Shown here piece by piece: positions 22,364 to 35,005 of a stretch of DNA of 64,000 nucleotides. Position 1 is the stretch's first letter. The number at the start of each line of letters is the position of its first letter. The position numbers and the translations under genes are program-made. This DNA is from Ostrinia nubilalis (Eukaryota; Arthropoda; Insecta; Lepidoptera; Crambidae): NCBI RefSeq assembly GCF_963855985.1, contig NC_087107.1, positions 6,572,001-6,636,000 on the forward strand, given 5' to 3'. The notes under the pieces were generated by a model. It searched no databases, had not been told where the DNA came from, and saw only the letters and a list, made by a program, of their open reading frames with translations.

Positions 22364-25300
22364 TTAATACGGTATTATACCACGATTCCTATTTAATACC
22401 AATGATGCGATAGGTAGAGATACCTATTAATGTATAGAGGACTCTTAAAGCTATCTTATGTAATTCCCCAACTTGAAATCTCACAACAAAAACGTATAAT
22501 CTGTATAAAAATTACATAAAGTGATAGATAGTTACTTACTCGTATTTAACCTTGATCAGACTTGCCTACATTCAAATGGTATGGATTGCCAAAATACCCA
22601 AACTACGAGTGTATGGTCGAACTAATACTGTGAATATGACGATGCATACATAATGTTATAGTGACACATATCCGAGGGCCAGACTGGGCGGCCTTCGCGA
22701 CGAGCAAAACGAATCGACCGTCTGAAGGGAGGGAGCCCGCCTCGTCTGCAGTATTATACTCATAGTCCGCGCCAATAGGAACCGGACATATTTGTACAAA
22801 TAACGCCGAATAACATTGACCTTCAAGTGAGACTAATTAGTCCATAACGTTGATACTCAACTAAGACTAGGTACACTAGACTGGATGGATCTTGTGATTT
22901 GTTTGTGTACCTTTAGTTAGGTATATCTAATTATGATTTCAAAGTGCTTTACCTACTTAATGTCAAGGATAGTAGGCTGAAACCGGTCAACCTTTGTATA
23001 AGTCTAGTTTTATCATAAGCTATGTACAAAATTACTAGTTTCTACTGGCGCGCTCTATGCCAGCCGACTCTATTATAATTCTCGGATGTACTGATTATAT
23101 TATTATTTTCATAAGCAAATATTGAGGCTTGCAGCAGACATGCGATATAGAGCACAGTTGCAAATATTATTATTTATAGAGCTTTATGCAAGGTTATTCT
23201 ATAAACAGAGGCTTACAACATTAATTAAGCATTTTTAGTAAATAACGCCGGGTCGACCACCTGTTTAGTACTTATTTGTTTACGAATTAGCATACAAAGT
23301 GTTTCGCAATCTCAAGCAGAGTTCAGTGTTTTTAAAAGTTTTGTATAAATAATATTGGCTCACGCTTATCGAAAAAGCTCTTGTTTCGGCAGCTTTGGTT
23401 AGAGCTTTTACGAGTTAGACGGGTTGATTGCATCGTCGGCGAACAAGGGAGACACCCCTTCAGTCTGGGGAAATGGCAGACGGTGAATATAATATAATTA
23501 TACATACAATGAATACGTATATGTGGACATGGTATTTAAACTTGGAACAGGTTATTTTGAATCCGTCTGTATTTTGTGGCACATTAATTTTAGGAAAATG
23601 ATCACCTTTACTACTAAATTAATTAACTTTGCTTACGCCCGTAATTAAATATGTACAAAGACTGTCATTACGCATAGTAGGTAGTAAAATAAACGTTGAA
23701 CTTTGAAAAGTTTTTAAATAATGTTGATTTAATTTAGTTAGAGTATCTCTTGAATGATGAAAACGAACTGAAGTTCAAAAAGAACAATGAGACATTGTTA
23801 TTTGATTAATTTACTACTCAAATTTTTATGAGTAGTCACCATGGGAAATGAGTTTTTAGAATCTATCCTAATAATTTTAATCTTAAAGTTTTCAGAAAAG
23901 TCTCCGAAAAACACCTGGATGGCATCTTTTTAAAGTTATTACACTGAGTATAATGATAATAGTGAAGAATAATTGAAAGCCACATGCATTTCGCGGTAGA
24001 GTCGATGTCCCCCCTGAGGACCGCAAAGCAATCAAGCCGATGAACCCTTTGAACTGGCCTCGATAAACCCGGAATTACTGCACAAATTGCACACGACGCA
24101 TGCACGCTCGCATTTATTAGCAAGCACACACATTTCATTCAGAAAGTCTACAACCTTTGCCGACTACGATATTCCGTTCATTCGAGAAAATGCATCAGCA
24201 AAAGAAAGAAAACTTGAATCTACTCATTCATCATGTAAATCTACAGCTAATTTATTTCAGTAACTACTTTTTTTTTTCTGCACAACCTTTACTTGAAGCC
24301 AAAGTTGAAACTGCATGTAGAGTCTATAAAAACCTCAGTGCCAAAACTATGAAAATCTGTTCTTGGTTTGGCAGAAACGCTCGCCCGACCGAACTACGCA
24401 TCGCATTAATAACGGCCATTTTTAAGACAGTTAAAAAGGAATAAAGTGCAGTCTGCAGACGACCAAATTCATTGGCACGATCAAGGACGCGCTTGCGCCG
24501 CCGGCAGTAATCTCGCCGACCTTCGCTTTTTGCGCTTTTTGTCAGATCGATTTCGCCAGCCGGTCCCTATTCCAGACGATGTCACGTACTACCAATTATA
24601 ACGAGACGAATTAAAATGCGGCTGTAACCCTAACTTGATGGAAGCTGTTGCGATTGTGTTACATATAGTACAAGCTTGCAACTTTGTAAGTCGTTGCTTT
24701 GGATATCAAAGTCCATTTCAGAGGCTAGAGCGCGGTAGAGCGGGAGCTTTCGTAGCAATAAGCTTGCTTCTATTTATTTTGTTTCATATGAATAACATTT
24801 ATTGAAAATTGTAAAACTCAGGTAGTTAATAGGATGCTTTGTGTTTTTACTTTTGGACTTGTTTTTTCCTCTAGTTATAATTAAGGTAAATATTTATGAG
24901 ACTTTATCTTATTTACTAGAGTTTCAACACTAATCTACATATTTTTATTAACAAATTATGAACGTTGACTCATAGGTTCTTCATGCGCTAATATATTTTT
25001 TACCTACTAATACTTCATTATTTTGTTTTTCGTTTTGAAATGCGTATCTCTGAATAAACATTATTTTACGATATCGGGCGAGGGCATCAGCTAGAGAAGT
25101 AGCAAAGACTTATTTCTTATCCAATGTCAAGTATTTACCTTCAGTATTTGTATGTACATGGCAAACATAAAAATTGCTAAACATTGACGTAAGTTGGTTA
25201 CAAAACTTTCTTTAATGATTGATGTGAATATTATTTTTATTACATGGAATTATCTGGAACAGTTACCTACACTTAAATCGAAGGATTATCTCAGTTTGAC

Positions 25301-25735
25301 CTTGCTAACAAGAACAGTTATTCAGAGTATCTAATTAGGTAATAAAAACTAGAGTCATTATGTATGAATTATCTAAGAAAGTGCCAGAATTTGACACAAA
25401 GTTAGAGGTTATCTCTCGAAGATGGTCCCGGCTTCTAGTTTTTAAGAACAACGACATTGTTCGGTCAAAGACCTCGTAAAGGACAATGTTCGTTCTCCAT
25501 ACATTGTTCGCCTAAAGAACCAACAATTTTGACATATTACTACCCGAAAGCGAAATAATACGATTCTGTGTGTAAGAACAACGATTCCTGATGGACACTT
25601 GCCATAAAATTAATGATTAAGAATATTAAATCACACCGATTTTATAATATGTCGTTTATGACAACATGGCGTCTAATGTATTGTGTGAATGTATGAACAC
25701 CGATTCGCGAAAAATGTTTTGTATTGTCGTCACGC

Positions 25736-26064
25736 CGAGTCGCAGCCAAATAGTATAAAATAATAGAACAAGTTTTAGAAATACAACTCGGCATTCCACT
25801 TTTACAATATGCCCACATATTGCACGTAAATAAACAACATGAATCGTAGGTTGTTTCCACCCTTGTCATCTGACACATGAAATAAACTCCTATTGTATTA
25901 TAGATATCGAAGCCGAATCGTATATAATAATAGAATGGGTTTTGGAGATCACTCGGGGTTCCACTTTTATAAAATACCTACATATTACATAAAAATACCA
26001 CGAATCATGAGTTTTCTTTTCACCATTTACATCTGACACGAGATAACAAACTCCTATCTCCATG
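25736..26064. repeat. Degenerate tandem duplication, about 167-bp period
   Basis: Two copies share AGCC-AAT-GTATA-AATAATAGAA near the start, then TTCCACTTTTA, CACATATT/TACATATTAC and CATCTGACAC, in the same order. Copy one starts near 25736 and copy two near 25902. Small frames over them on the - strand are not genes. Confidence 0.6.
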
Positions 26065-26499
26065 ACTACCATCGTAGTCTATGCCAAAGACTACAATATT
26101 TTAAGCAAGAAGTTTCAAACCTTAGCGGCTACGGTAACCCCTGGGCCACATACATCATGATAACATTCGGTCGACACCGGAACGTAGTCTTGCGATTATG
26201 CAAAAAAGCATCGTATTCTAGTGCGGCTATATCACGTTCAACCGGGGTTTTAATTCGACTAAAGTCCTGACTAAAGACTGGAAGAAAATACGCCGCATTG
26301 TATGAGCACTTCGTGTTCGTTAAAGCGGCTTCAGATCTAGAGCCCACATAGTTTTCTTTCCAATAATATCCGCAAGTAGCGCTGCATGATCTTTACAACA
26401 AAAACGGCAATAGTTATTAAGGTGCCAAAATTATATGATTACTTTGGCACGGTATTATACACGTTCGAAGATTTGTCATTTTCATTCATTTCTTCATCA

Positions 26500-27075
26500 T
26501 CATCATCATTTCAGCCACAGGACGTCCACTACTGAACATAGGCCTCCCCCAATGACTTCCACATCGCACGGTTGGTAGCGGCCTGCATCCAGCGCCTTCC
26601 CGCTACCTTTATCAGGTCGTCGGTCCACCTTGTGGTGGGTTGACATTGCAGAATATGACTTTTGATAGGTTCATCATAGAATTCGGCGGGGATATCCTCA
26701 CGGAGGAAGTTCGTAAAAGGGCGGAACAAGATCTTATAATAATGCAAGGCCGAAGCTGTTACGCGCGTGCTCCTACGTGTAATCCGGCGAGTATGCAATA
26801 AATAGTAATGTCTGGTAAATAGTGGTAATACGTATCGTTCGTTCGTTCGTTTCAGCCGAAAAGACGTCCACTGCTGGACAAAGGCCTCCCCCAAGGATTT
26901 CCACGAAGACCGATCCTGCACCGCTCGCATACAGGCACCTCCCGCGACCTTCACCAGATCGTCGGTCCACCTAGTGGGAGGCCTGCCCACGCTACGTCTT
27001 TCGGCTCGTGGTCGCCACTCAAGAACTTTCCTGCCCCAGCGGCCATCAGCTCTACGAGCTATGTGCCCCGCCCCG
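26500..27075 (-). mobile_element. Two RTE-type LINE 3' fragments in tandem, minus strand
   Basis: On the - strand, 26850-27070 encodes GRPPTRWTDDLVKVAG and WKSLGEAFVQQW, and 26505-26645 encodes TTRWTDDLIKVAGRRWMQAA, the C-terminal tail motifs of lepidopteran RTE endonuclease-reverse transcriptases. Each fragment ends in the TTTCAGCC...GACGTCCACT 3' signature, with CATCAT or CGTTCG microsatellites behind it. Neither keeps catalytic RT domains. They resemble the C-terminal tail of the RTE copy at 5250-6735 but are a different subfamily. Confidence 0.8.
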
Positions 27076-28354
27076 TCTATGTCTGTATGCGCTACGATTA
27101 CAGGGTATCATTTTGCATAGTCGCAAGACTTCACTCCTCTGCTGTCAAATCAATGTCGCATAATGTTATCGCAATGTGTGTGGCCCTTGGCCAAATCACA
27201 GAAGCCTATGCGAAGAAAGAGCACTTGAATGACAATAAAAATCAGGGTTACCATTTTATAAGATTTCCTCACTATTGAGGGTAACAAAGTAACATTAATA
27301 ATCTAGCCATTAATTACATTTATTACCTATACGAGAAAGTAAAGCAACATGCGGTTTTATTTTAATTTGTAAAATATTAAACCCCTCATATTTGTAACAG
27401 TTTGTTCCAAGTTTAGTTTTACTGTTTTGTTAACAGTATTGCTGTTTCAGCTGTCACTGTGAAGCTTTGGGAAAATAAATAAATAGAAAAAATATTAACA
27501 TAAATATTTATTTAAGTTTTTATGTTCATTATCATAATATGCCAATTTAAGTTACACTGTGTGACAGTCTTTGACACTAAACAATCTCTTCAGCTTAATA
27601 ATACCTACCTACAGGGCGTTTTTATAGTTACTCTTGCTGATGAAACAAGAAGGGTTGATTCTACTACTGAAATACAACTACTTTTCTTACAGGACCAATA
27701 TCAAATTCTCAAAAAAATTCACATCCTCGTGATGGTGATAATTTCTATGGAGAGGTTTTTTTTATATTCGGTCTCTTGGGATAAGTTATTCCATTTGAGC
27801 AGTAGAATTAATCCTTTTTATTCGATCACATATAAAAACAACACAAGTGTTTAGGAAAACTTCTTCTTTGGTATGGTATCACTACGGAGTTATAATGTCG
27901 GCAACTCTGTATCACTGACTTGTAACTTTCAAACAGCATGAATAATAAGGGCACCACATTGGTTTTCTTTCTGAAAAAAGGCTTTCAGTTTTAGTACTAA
28001 CCCTTTAGCACTATTTCATTGAAATAAAAATACAATAAACGCACAGAAGACTGAAATTGAGTCAACTGACGTGACATTTATAATTTGTTGACATTATGAC
28101 AGTTTGACAAGACTAGGGATTGAAAAAGTTTTAATTGAAAAAGTAAAATGACAATTTATTAAAACGATTCACATGGATATAATCGATTAAAAATATTTAT
28201 AAAATGTTCTGATACTTGCCTGTAGCGATTATCCAATCCTGGTTTCTACTGAAAAACTACCTCGTGGCAAGATTTTAATAAAATAATAAAATCTTTATCT
28301 TCTCTTTCACAATCTATAAAAGTTCATTTGGTCTATTATTATACATGTGCTATG

Positions 28355-28535
28355 AATGAGGGTTTTCGCGATTGAAAAATCCGCGAGATGGCAATACGTA
28401 GACGCGAGGTCCAAATGCTGCATGATTGGTGGATATCTGTCAATGTCATGTCAAAAATAACCAATCATGCAGCATTTGGACCTCACGTCTACGTATTGCC
28501 ATCTGGCGGATTTTTCAATCGCGAAAACCCTCATT
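28355..28535. mobile_element. Foldback MITE with long, near-perfect inverted arms
   Basis: The two arms of about 80 bp are almost exact reverse complements, starting AATGAGGGTTTTCGCGATTG and separated by roughly 20 bases. The element is nearly one long palindrome. The shortened copy at 413-537 shares the left arm. It has no coding capacity and no clear target-site duplication. Confidence 0.88.
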
Positions 28536-28569
28536 GGCATAGATTATGAGAGACTGGCAATTATACTAG

Positions 28570-28632
28570 GTTGATATCAGGTGATCCGTCTGCTCATTTG
28601 CCTCCTGTCACATAAAAAAAATATATATATGT
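28570..28632 (+). repeat. Retroelement 3'-end fragment
   Basis: CAGGTGATCCGTCTGCTCAT followed by TTGCCTCCTGTCACATAAAAAAA matches the common 3' terminus of a lepidopteran non-LTR element and its SINEs, ending in A-rich and (TA)n sequence. The upstream part is not recognisable. Confidence 0.5.
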
Positions 28633-31240
28633 TTCTCACACTTCAACTGGCATTGGATTCAACATCGGATTCTGACACTTTTACAGTTATGATACCATGA
28701 ATATCAGTTTATGGTCCTAATTATTTTTATTTTATTTACGACCTTCGACCAGTTGGACACTTTAGATATCTTCTTGTAATAGTGTCAAACTGTCAATATC
28801 TTTTTAGCTTTTAACGCAAATCTAGTCTTCAAAGCAGTTTAATCGATTTATTTTATTTTCAAAATCGATATTTTATTGTCTATGATGGCCGCAGGAACAT
28901 CACTATACATGGACTCCCAGCAATAAAGTACGGTAATGCCTCGTACAGATTTTATCGGCAAAAATTATGGAACTTGATAGGTTTTAGACCATGCCACGCA
29001 CCAAAACGTCCGGAAGTTGTAATAGTATTATAGAATAAACGTTAAAAGACTTATTTATTTAATTTTTCAATGCTTAAGTGTCCATTAGAATGAAAGGGTG
29101 CTTAATGTATTAAAAAAAATAGAAAATAATTATGATGGGTTAATGTTTTTGGGCGGTTTTTTAGGCGGTTTCTGACAATGTCCTTTGGCGTCTATCTTAA
29201 TTATATTTCGCAATCATAAATTTTGTACTAACTTTTTCTTTTTCTGTATGGTTTGAGATAAAGTTTATCTTTTTTATTGAGGCACCGGGGCATGTGGGTC
29301 TGCGACTTCCAAATGTACGATTTTCAAATACCTTCAGATTTATTTTTTATTGAAGTATAGTTGCCTCCCTTTCTTTATGCAAGAACTTTAAATAGGATTC
29401 CCCCAACGGGTCCGACGGCTATAAAACGTGTTATTGTTAATTAGCATTTTAAAAGCCATGCAATAAATCATAAAGGTCCAGCCCAGACGGGTTTTCAAAG
29501 AAATACAAAAGTAAGGGTTGCTTTATATTACTACTTATCGAAATTGTAGATGACAGATTTAGTACTTCCGTTTTGAACAAGCTGAAAAGCGATTAAAAGC
29601 TTACAAAGTAAAATGGTAATGCAAACTTTATATGTATACTGGTTATTCAGTCTTTTTATTCATTGAATAAGTTTCGCACATGCACGGAAGATCAGTAAAG
29701 CAAGATCCTTAAAGACACCGCCTTATTTTTTACATAGCTTATAATGTAGAGTTTATAATAATATACACGTTCAGCATTTACGGTTGTCTGTTTCAATCAG
29801 TTGCAAAATATCATCTTATTTTGTAAATAAATAAAAGATAACACAAATATATAAATGTCGAAAGCATTTATTATAATCTACGTAGCGTATCGTAGTTTGG
29901 ACCTACTTTTCTCTGCTATGGTTGGTAGCTCCTGTTTCTCAGGGCCTTGATTATGATAAAAACAAAATATTTATAAGAAAATAAATAAGAAAATGCCCTC
30001 GGTACAGCTGTTCAAGCCAGTTCAGGTCCACCGGCCTGGAGCCTCGCTGTGCGTCACGCGCAGTGGTCGCGAAAGGGTTAGTTAAACTAAACGCGCTATG
30101 TTATTTTATAAGGTTTCGCTTTTATAAATAAAGATTAGCTTGAGTAGTGATTTTTAATTAGTTTGCCATGGCCTGCTTCCTAGCTCCATTATCTGCCAAC
30201 AGACTGATATCATTCCTAAGTTACACACGTACCTACCTAGAAGTTAACATTATGTATTTATACGAAAACATTCGTGAATATAATGTTGTTATGTTATTGA
30301 GAGAGGCTATAATTAGGTAATGCTTGTTGTTGTTATTGAGTCTTTATGCAAGTAATTTAACACCAAAAACACACATTCTCGTAGCAAATAAACAAATCCA
30401 ATCACCTGTTTTGACTGTCATTAATGATGATGATTTAAACTATTGACATTTGCAACACCGAAGAGTTGCGATGCGTCGATCACTAAACAATATTTATATA
30501 TTTTAATCAAGAAAGTGAAGTGAACAACGCTTTGCATATTCTAATAACTGCTTAGGGCACGCATTTCCATTTACATGAATGCCACCAGAATTGAATTAAA
30601 ATGTGGTTTAAATACGTTTATCGGCAGGGCCGACGATTCATTGACGCGACGTTATTTATAACGTGTCCTTGAACATTATTTTGAATATAGAACATCGTCT
30701 GATACCCTTCACCACTTCAAGGGATGTTTGTTACTACCTAATCTTATCTCTAAACCGCTGTAGGCACGCAAAATATAGCCACATTAAGGTAAATAGAGTT
30801 TATTGTATTCCAGCGACCTTCAACTTCACACAAGTTCATTATCCATTCACAAACAAGTACTTATTATTTTTATCGTTAAATCGTTTTCTCATTTGAATTT
30901 AAAATAATAAATTAAGAATCTAATGCGCCAAGGAAATTAATTAATCTGCACTATATTCATAATGAATGTACTTTTTGCTATTATTTTCATTTATTAATTT
31001 TTGCTGTGCATGCAGGCTTTTTCTACCTGTAATTGAATACGTGCTGAAACAAGGCCGATATTACAAATTGAGGTTTTGATATTAGGAGCTTCAACCTTCA
31101 CCTTTTATAATCTGCATTGTTATTAATCACTACCTTTGTTCGCGGTTCCTCTTATGTTACTGGGCTCACCCAGTAAGTGCCTGATTTTCAGGGGATACAC
31201 CGTACCTATAATACTATAACCAAAAAATTTAAGCTTATAA

Positions 31241-31366
31241 AGCTCGGAAAACTTCAGTAGAAATATTTCCCGTATTTAGATGAAAAGTAGCCTGTTTGAG
31301 CTTTTAAGCTCGGAAAACTTCAGTAGAGACTTTTCCCGTATTTGGATGAAAAGTAGCCTGTCATCC
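31241..31366. repeat. Tandem duplication, 66-bp unit, two copies
   Basis: AGCTCGGAAAACTTCAGTAG begins at 31241 and again at 31307. Both copies continue through TTTCCCGTATTT and GATGAAAAGTAGCCTGT with few differences. Function unknown. Confidence 0.85.
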
Positions 31367-33429
31367 AGGTAGGTAGAAATATGATAGTTTTGATATGTTT
31401 ATGTAAAATAATTTGCAGAATCGGACCACTCCACTTTTAGCGATTACCCCCTATAGATGTTTAAACACGAAAGCAATTAAAACTGACCTTTTTATAATAG
31501 ACTGAACTCATCCAATAAAATAAGTTTGATTTATCGCCCAAAATAATCTGTTCCAAATTCAAGGTTAAAAGCAATTAAAACGTGTCCTCTGGATATTTCG
31601 GTTGGCACTGCAACAAAATCGATCCGGGTCCTTTTTTGCGTTTTGTTTGGGGTTGGCTAAATTCAGAGCTTGTCTGGAGCACTGCCGCCGATCGGTTAAA
31701 AAGCCAATTAAGAAAATCAATTGATGTCTGCGACTGCATCTGTTCTATAATGCCCGCAGTAATTATTCTAGCTGAATTATTTTTTTAATTATAGCGGTGA
31801 TGCCGGACTCGCCCACGTTTGTGATTCCAAGGAATCTGACGGCATGCGCAATTAAGATTTTATAAACATTGTTTCTATACAAGGTGTAACTGAATTAAAG
31901 AGTTATTTGGACTGCTTTAATAGCAGTAAGTACGGTAAAATATGAATAGCGTAGAAAAAGTCTTGACTGTGTTTGAATGTATCAACAAGATAGGTACTAC
32001 TACATCTTGGTAATAAAATACACGTGTCGTGTTTTGTCTACGAATTTCAAAGTCATCAAAAAAATAAAATAAAAACACGATAAGAAAGGAAAGTAAAAGG
32101 CCTGCACTATATTATAATTATATTAGATAGATAGGCACTCTACATTGCATACATATTTTGTAAAAGTCGGAAAAGCAACATTTTGCCTGGTTTTATAGAT
32201 GTAAAGACATAAGCTTATATTTCCTTATTTTTAATAATTTTTCCGTTGTTTTATGGTTTTAGGATTGCATTAATTTATCAATACTGCACATTCAAGTAAC
32301 GCCTCGTTAAAACCCTTAGAATTGTTGATTTTTTCTAAACAAACACAGTACCCTAAAGAAACAAGGCTCCATTCGCAGACTGACCTATCACGTCAGTAAA
32401 GTTTTTGTTCCGCCCACCAGTCTGTCTTTGTAATGCCTCACATACCTACCTATTACCTACAGAGTAGGATCTACTGCATTTTTTAAATATTTGTGCGATT
32501 GTGTAGGACTTGGTTAGAGCACTTAATTGTTAACTTTACAAAGTAGGTACCTGTCAGTTAAAAAGTTGAAAGTTAATTTCAAATTGACCCAGAAACTATA
32601 TGTCATTTTAGTAGGAATGCGCAATGAACCAAAAAAGTAGCTAGCTACGTACGACAAGTATTATAAAGTTGTAGCACTGAAAGAAAACAAATCGCTTACA
32701 TGCACTATGAGGAAACTTCAACGTGTAAATTGCCATATTTTTCTCGCAAGTGCATATACTTAAGTATGGATTGGACTGTAAAAACCAACTTATAGATTTA
32801 TCTTAATGTAAGTACCATAATTTGCGTAAGTTAGGTACTTATGAATAATAAGTGTCGAAAGATAAAGTGTGTTTTTCTTTCAATACTTTTATCTCAGGGT
32901 TAAACGTGTTCACTTTCCTTGCTAATTGATTGCCGATAAAGTGAAAAAACAATACATTTAAGTATAAACATCGGCAATTTGTCGCCATCTCCGGTCAGAT
33001 ACCTACTCGAATGATTACATCAACTTACAATAAATTATAACTTTATTTTAAACTATGTAGAGTTCTTTGTAACTGAATCTAATTATTCCCTATACAAAAT
33101 ATTACTATAGTAAACATTAATATCCGCAGTGCTTTGTTTTAAATCAATAAGTCTAAGGAACTATCGTCCGATGATCTACTGAAAACGGTGTCTAAAAGAG
33201 GCTAACATAAAAAAAACTCAAATCTTATCCCTTCCTTCTAAGGTAAATAACGTGTAAAAATGAAACTAGAACCAGTTACAGAAGTTATTTCTTTTTACGA
33301 TAAGAAAAGCTGCTCAAAGTTACAGTAAAAGAATCCACTAAACACATTACTCCTCACTAAACTTAAAAGCACAACAAAAGCTCACGTACATTCAGTTACA
33401 AACAACACTAGTACCTACGCCCTTATTGT

Positions 33430-33543
33430 GCCCGTATTCACAACCATTACTATGAGGTCTCACAGGACGCACAGGGTCACACACGAACCAACCACAGAGC
33501 TCTATTCAATGCTGTGCGTTCGAAGCATCGTGTGAATACGGGC
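33430..33543. mobile_element. Small TIR element (MITE)
   Basis: GCCCGTATTCACA at the left is exactly inverted as TGTGAATACGGGC at the right, 114 bp end to end. The interior has no coding capacity. The target-site duplication is not clear. Confidence 0.75.
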
Positions 33544-34329
33544 GTTAGTCTTATTGATTTATTGTTTCGTGTTCTGATAGCACAATAATTTGGGTCAGTT
33601 TTAACAACAACTGGTTATCTGAAGTGCACTGGGTCTAGCCTAGTTGTAGTCTAGCTTGATTTATGAATGACGAGCCTAACTCGGTCATGTTCACTTTGTT
33701 GGCCGCTGCGATGACACTTTGATTGATATAGTTAAGCATTACTAATATGCTGGTTTCACAATATTTGCAAATTCTAAGTTGTATAAAGTTTGGAAAATTA
33801 ATAATATGTATTAATTAGAGGTAGTAACTTCTATTACAAACTTTGATGTGCTTCTTGATGAAAATGAATACAACAAAGCTTTGACTGGAATTATACACAA
33901 CATAGCCAAATACTGGCTCTTATGGTAAATATGTGTAAGCTTTCAAACTAACCATTTGACTAGACGGCTCTGAAGTTCACTGAACCATGTAACCGTAGCA
34001 ATGACACCCATGAAATCTGACTCTACTAAGTAGCTATCTAGTAGAGTAGGTTAGTAGACGAGCCCTCAGATTAAAAGGGATATCAACTGGTATAAATTGC
34101 TGTTATACAAATCCTGTTTGTTGTCGCTAAGTGCAAACTGGTACTCAAAGGGTGATGTGTACTTATCTCCCATCTGATATCTGCCCGTTACTTTAAACCG
34201 GGGTCGGTTACTGTGCAAACTACGGTCCGCATTTCAAGGAACTCGTTAAGTATTCGCAGTGGGTTCGGAAAACTGGAATTCCCGTTAACTACCATTTCGG
34301 GACAGGTCCGTTGAAATAAAAAAGTGATG

Positions 34330-34545
34330 GTATGTGCATCAGTGTCGATAGGTATGCGGAGAGCTGTTGCATGCGGTCTTCGTACGTTGACGTCGCGTGC
34401 GTGGTGGTCGTAACGTTGGTTACGTAAGCGACAGTTACGCAAAGCCAATGTCAAGAGCGCTGCGTCGACATCATCAACTCCCGCGCCGCCTCTGGCGCCG
34501 CCGGGGTCAACGACCGTGATAGCAAACAAATTCATCCGAAACCTG
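34330..34545. promoter_or_regulatory. CpG-rich segment about 0.5 kb upstream of shade coding start
   Basis: The segment is dense in CpG and contains TTGACGTCGCGTGCGT, with a CRE-like TGACGTC core. A 120-codon frame on the - strand (34188-34550) is a by-product of this composition and matches nothing known. It could be a proximal promoter or alternative leader of shade. (GGTA)n follows near 34664. Confidence 0.3.
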
Positions 34546-35005
34546 AACATGTAGATTTAGCCGTTCGATATCGATGACTAATAAAAATAAGACGCGAAAG
34601 TCCACTGAACCTGGCATACGCTCTTGAACATGAAATTTCGTAAGACACTGATAAGGCATGCGGTAGGTAGGTAGGTACTATTATTATACTGGTATCAAAT
34701 ATACCTACTAGTATCTACTGGTAAGTAAAAAGCGGGATGCTATGAGTCCATAATTACAATTTCGGTCAAGTTTCATAACAGGAAGTTGAAAAACGGATTG
34801 CTAATTACTTACCATGTTAACTGATAGGATATATCAATCGTCGTCGTTATCAATCATCGTCAAGCGGAAGCTTTTATGAGAATAGGTCTATTTATATGAT
34901 ATTCTTGAATTGAAAATAATTTTAAACTTAGTTCACAATAATTTTTTCGGCGTACCCTTTTATTCTTCCAACAGGAAACTACAACAGCTTTCATTTTGCC
35001 CACAG

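Larger units (their letters stand above)
18608..35005. other. 16 kb without recognisable coding exons; possible long first intron of shade
   Basis: No frame here resembles a known protein, and no candidate exon with good acceptor, donor and protein similarity was seen. Repeat content is low compared with the flanks: the few elements are listed separately. Several CpG-rich patches stand out from the AT-rich background, at about 20281-20340, 22670-22760, 24470-24590, 30000-30075 and 34330-34510. They could be regulatory. The remainder is unannotated AT-rich DNA. Confidence 0.4.

Noticed and set aside
26529..26990. A 153-codon gene on the - strand
   Set aside because: It is made of two RTE LINE C-terminal tails with unrelated sequence between them.
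34188..34550. 120-codon protein on the - strand upstream of shade
   Set aside because: The frame is open because of CpG-rich composition. The translation has no recognisable domain and there is no splice or promoter context.
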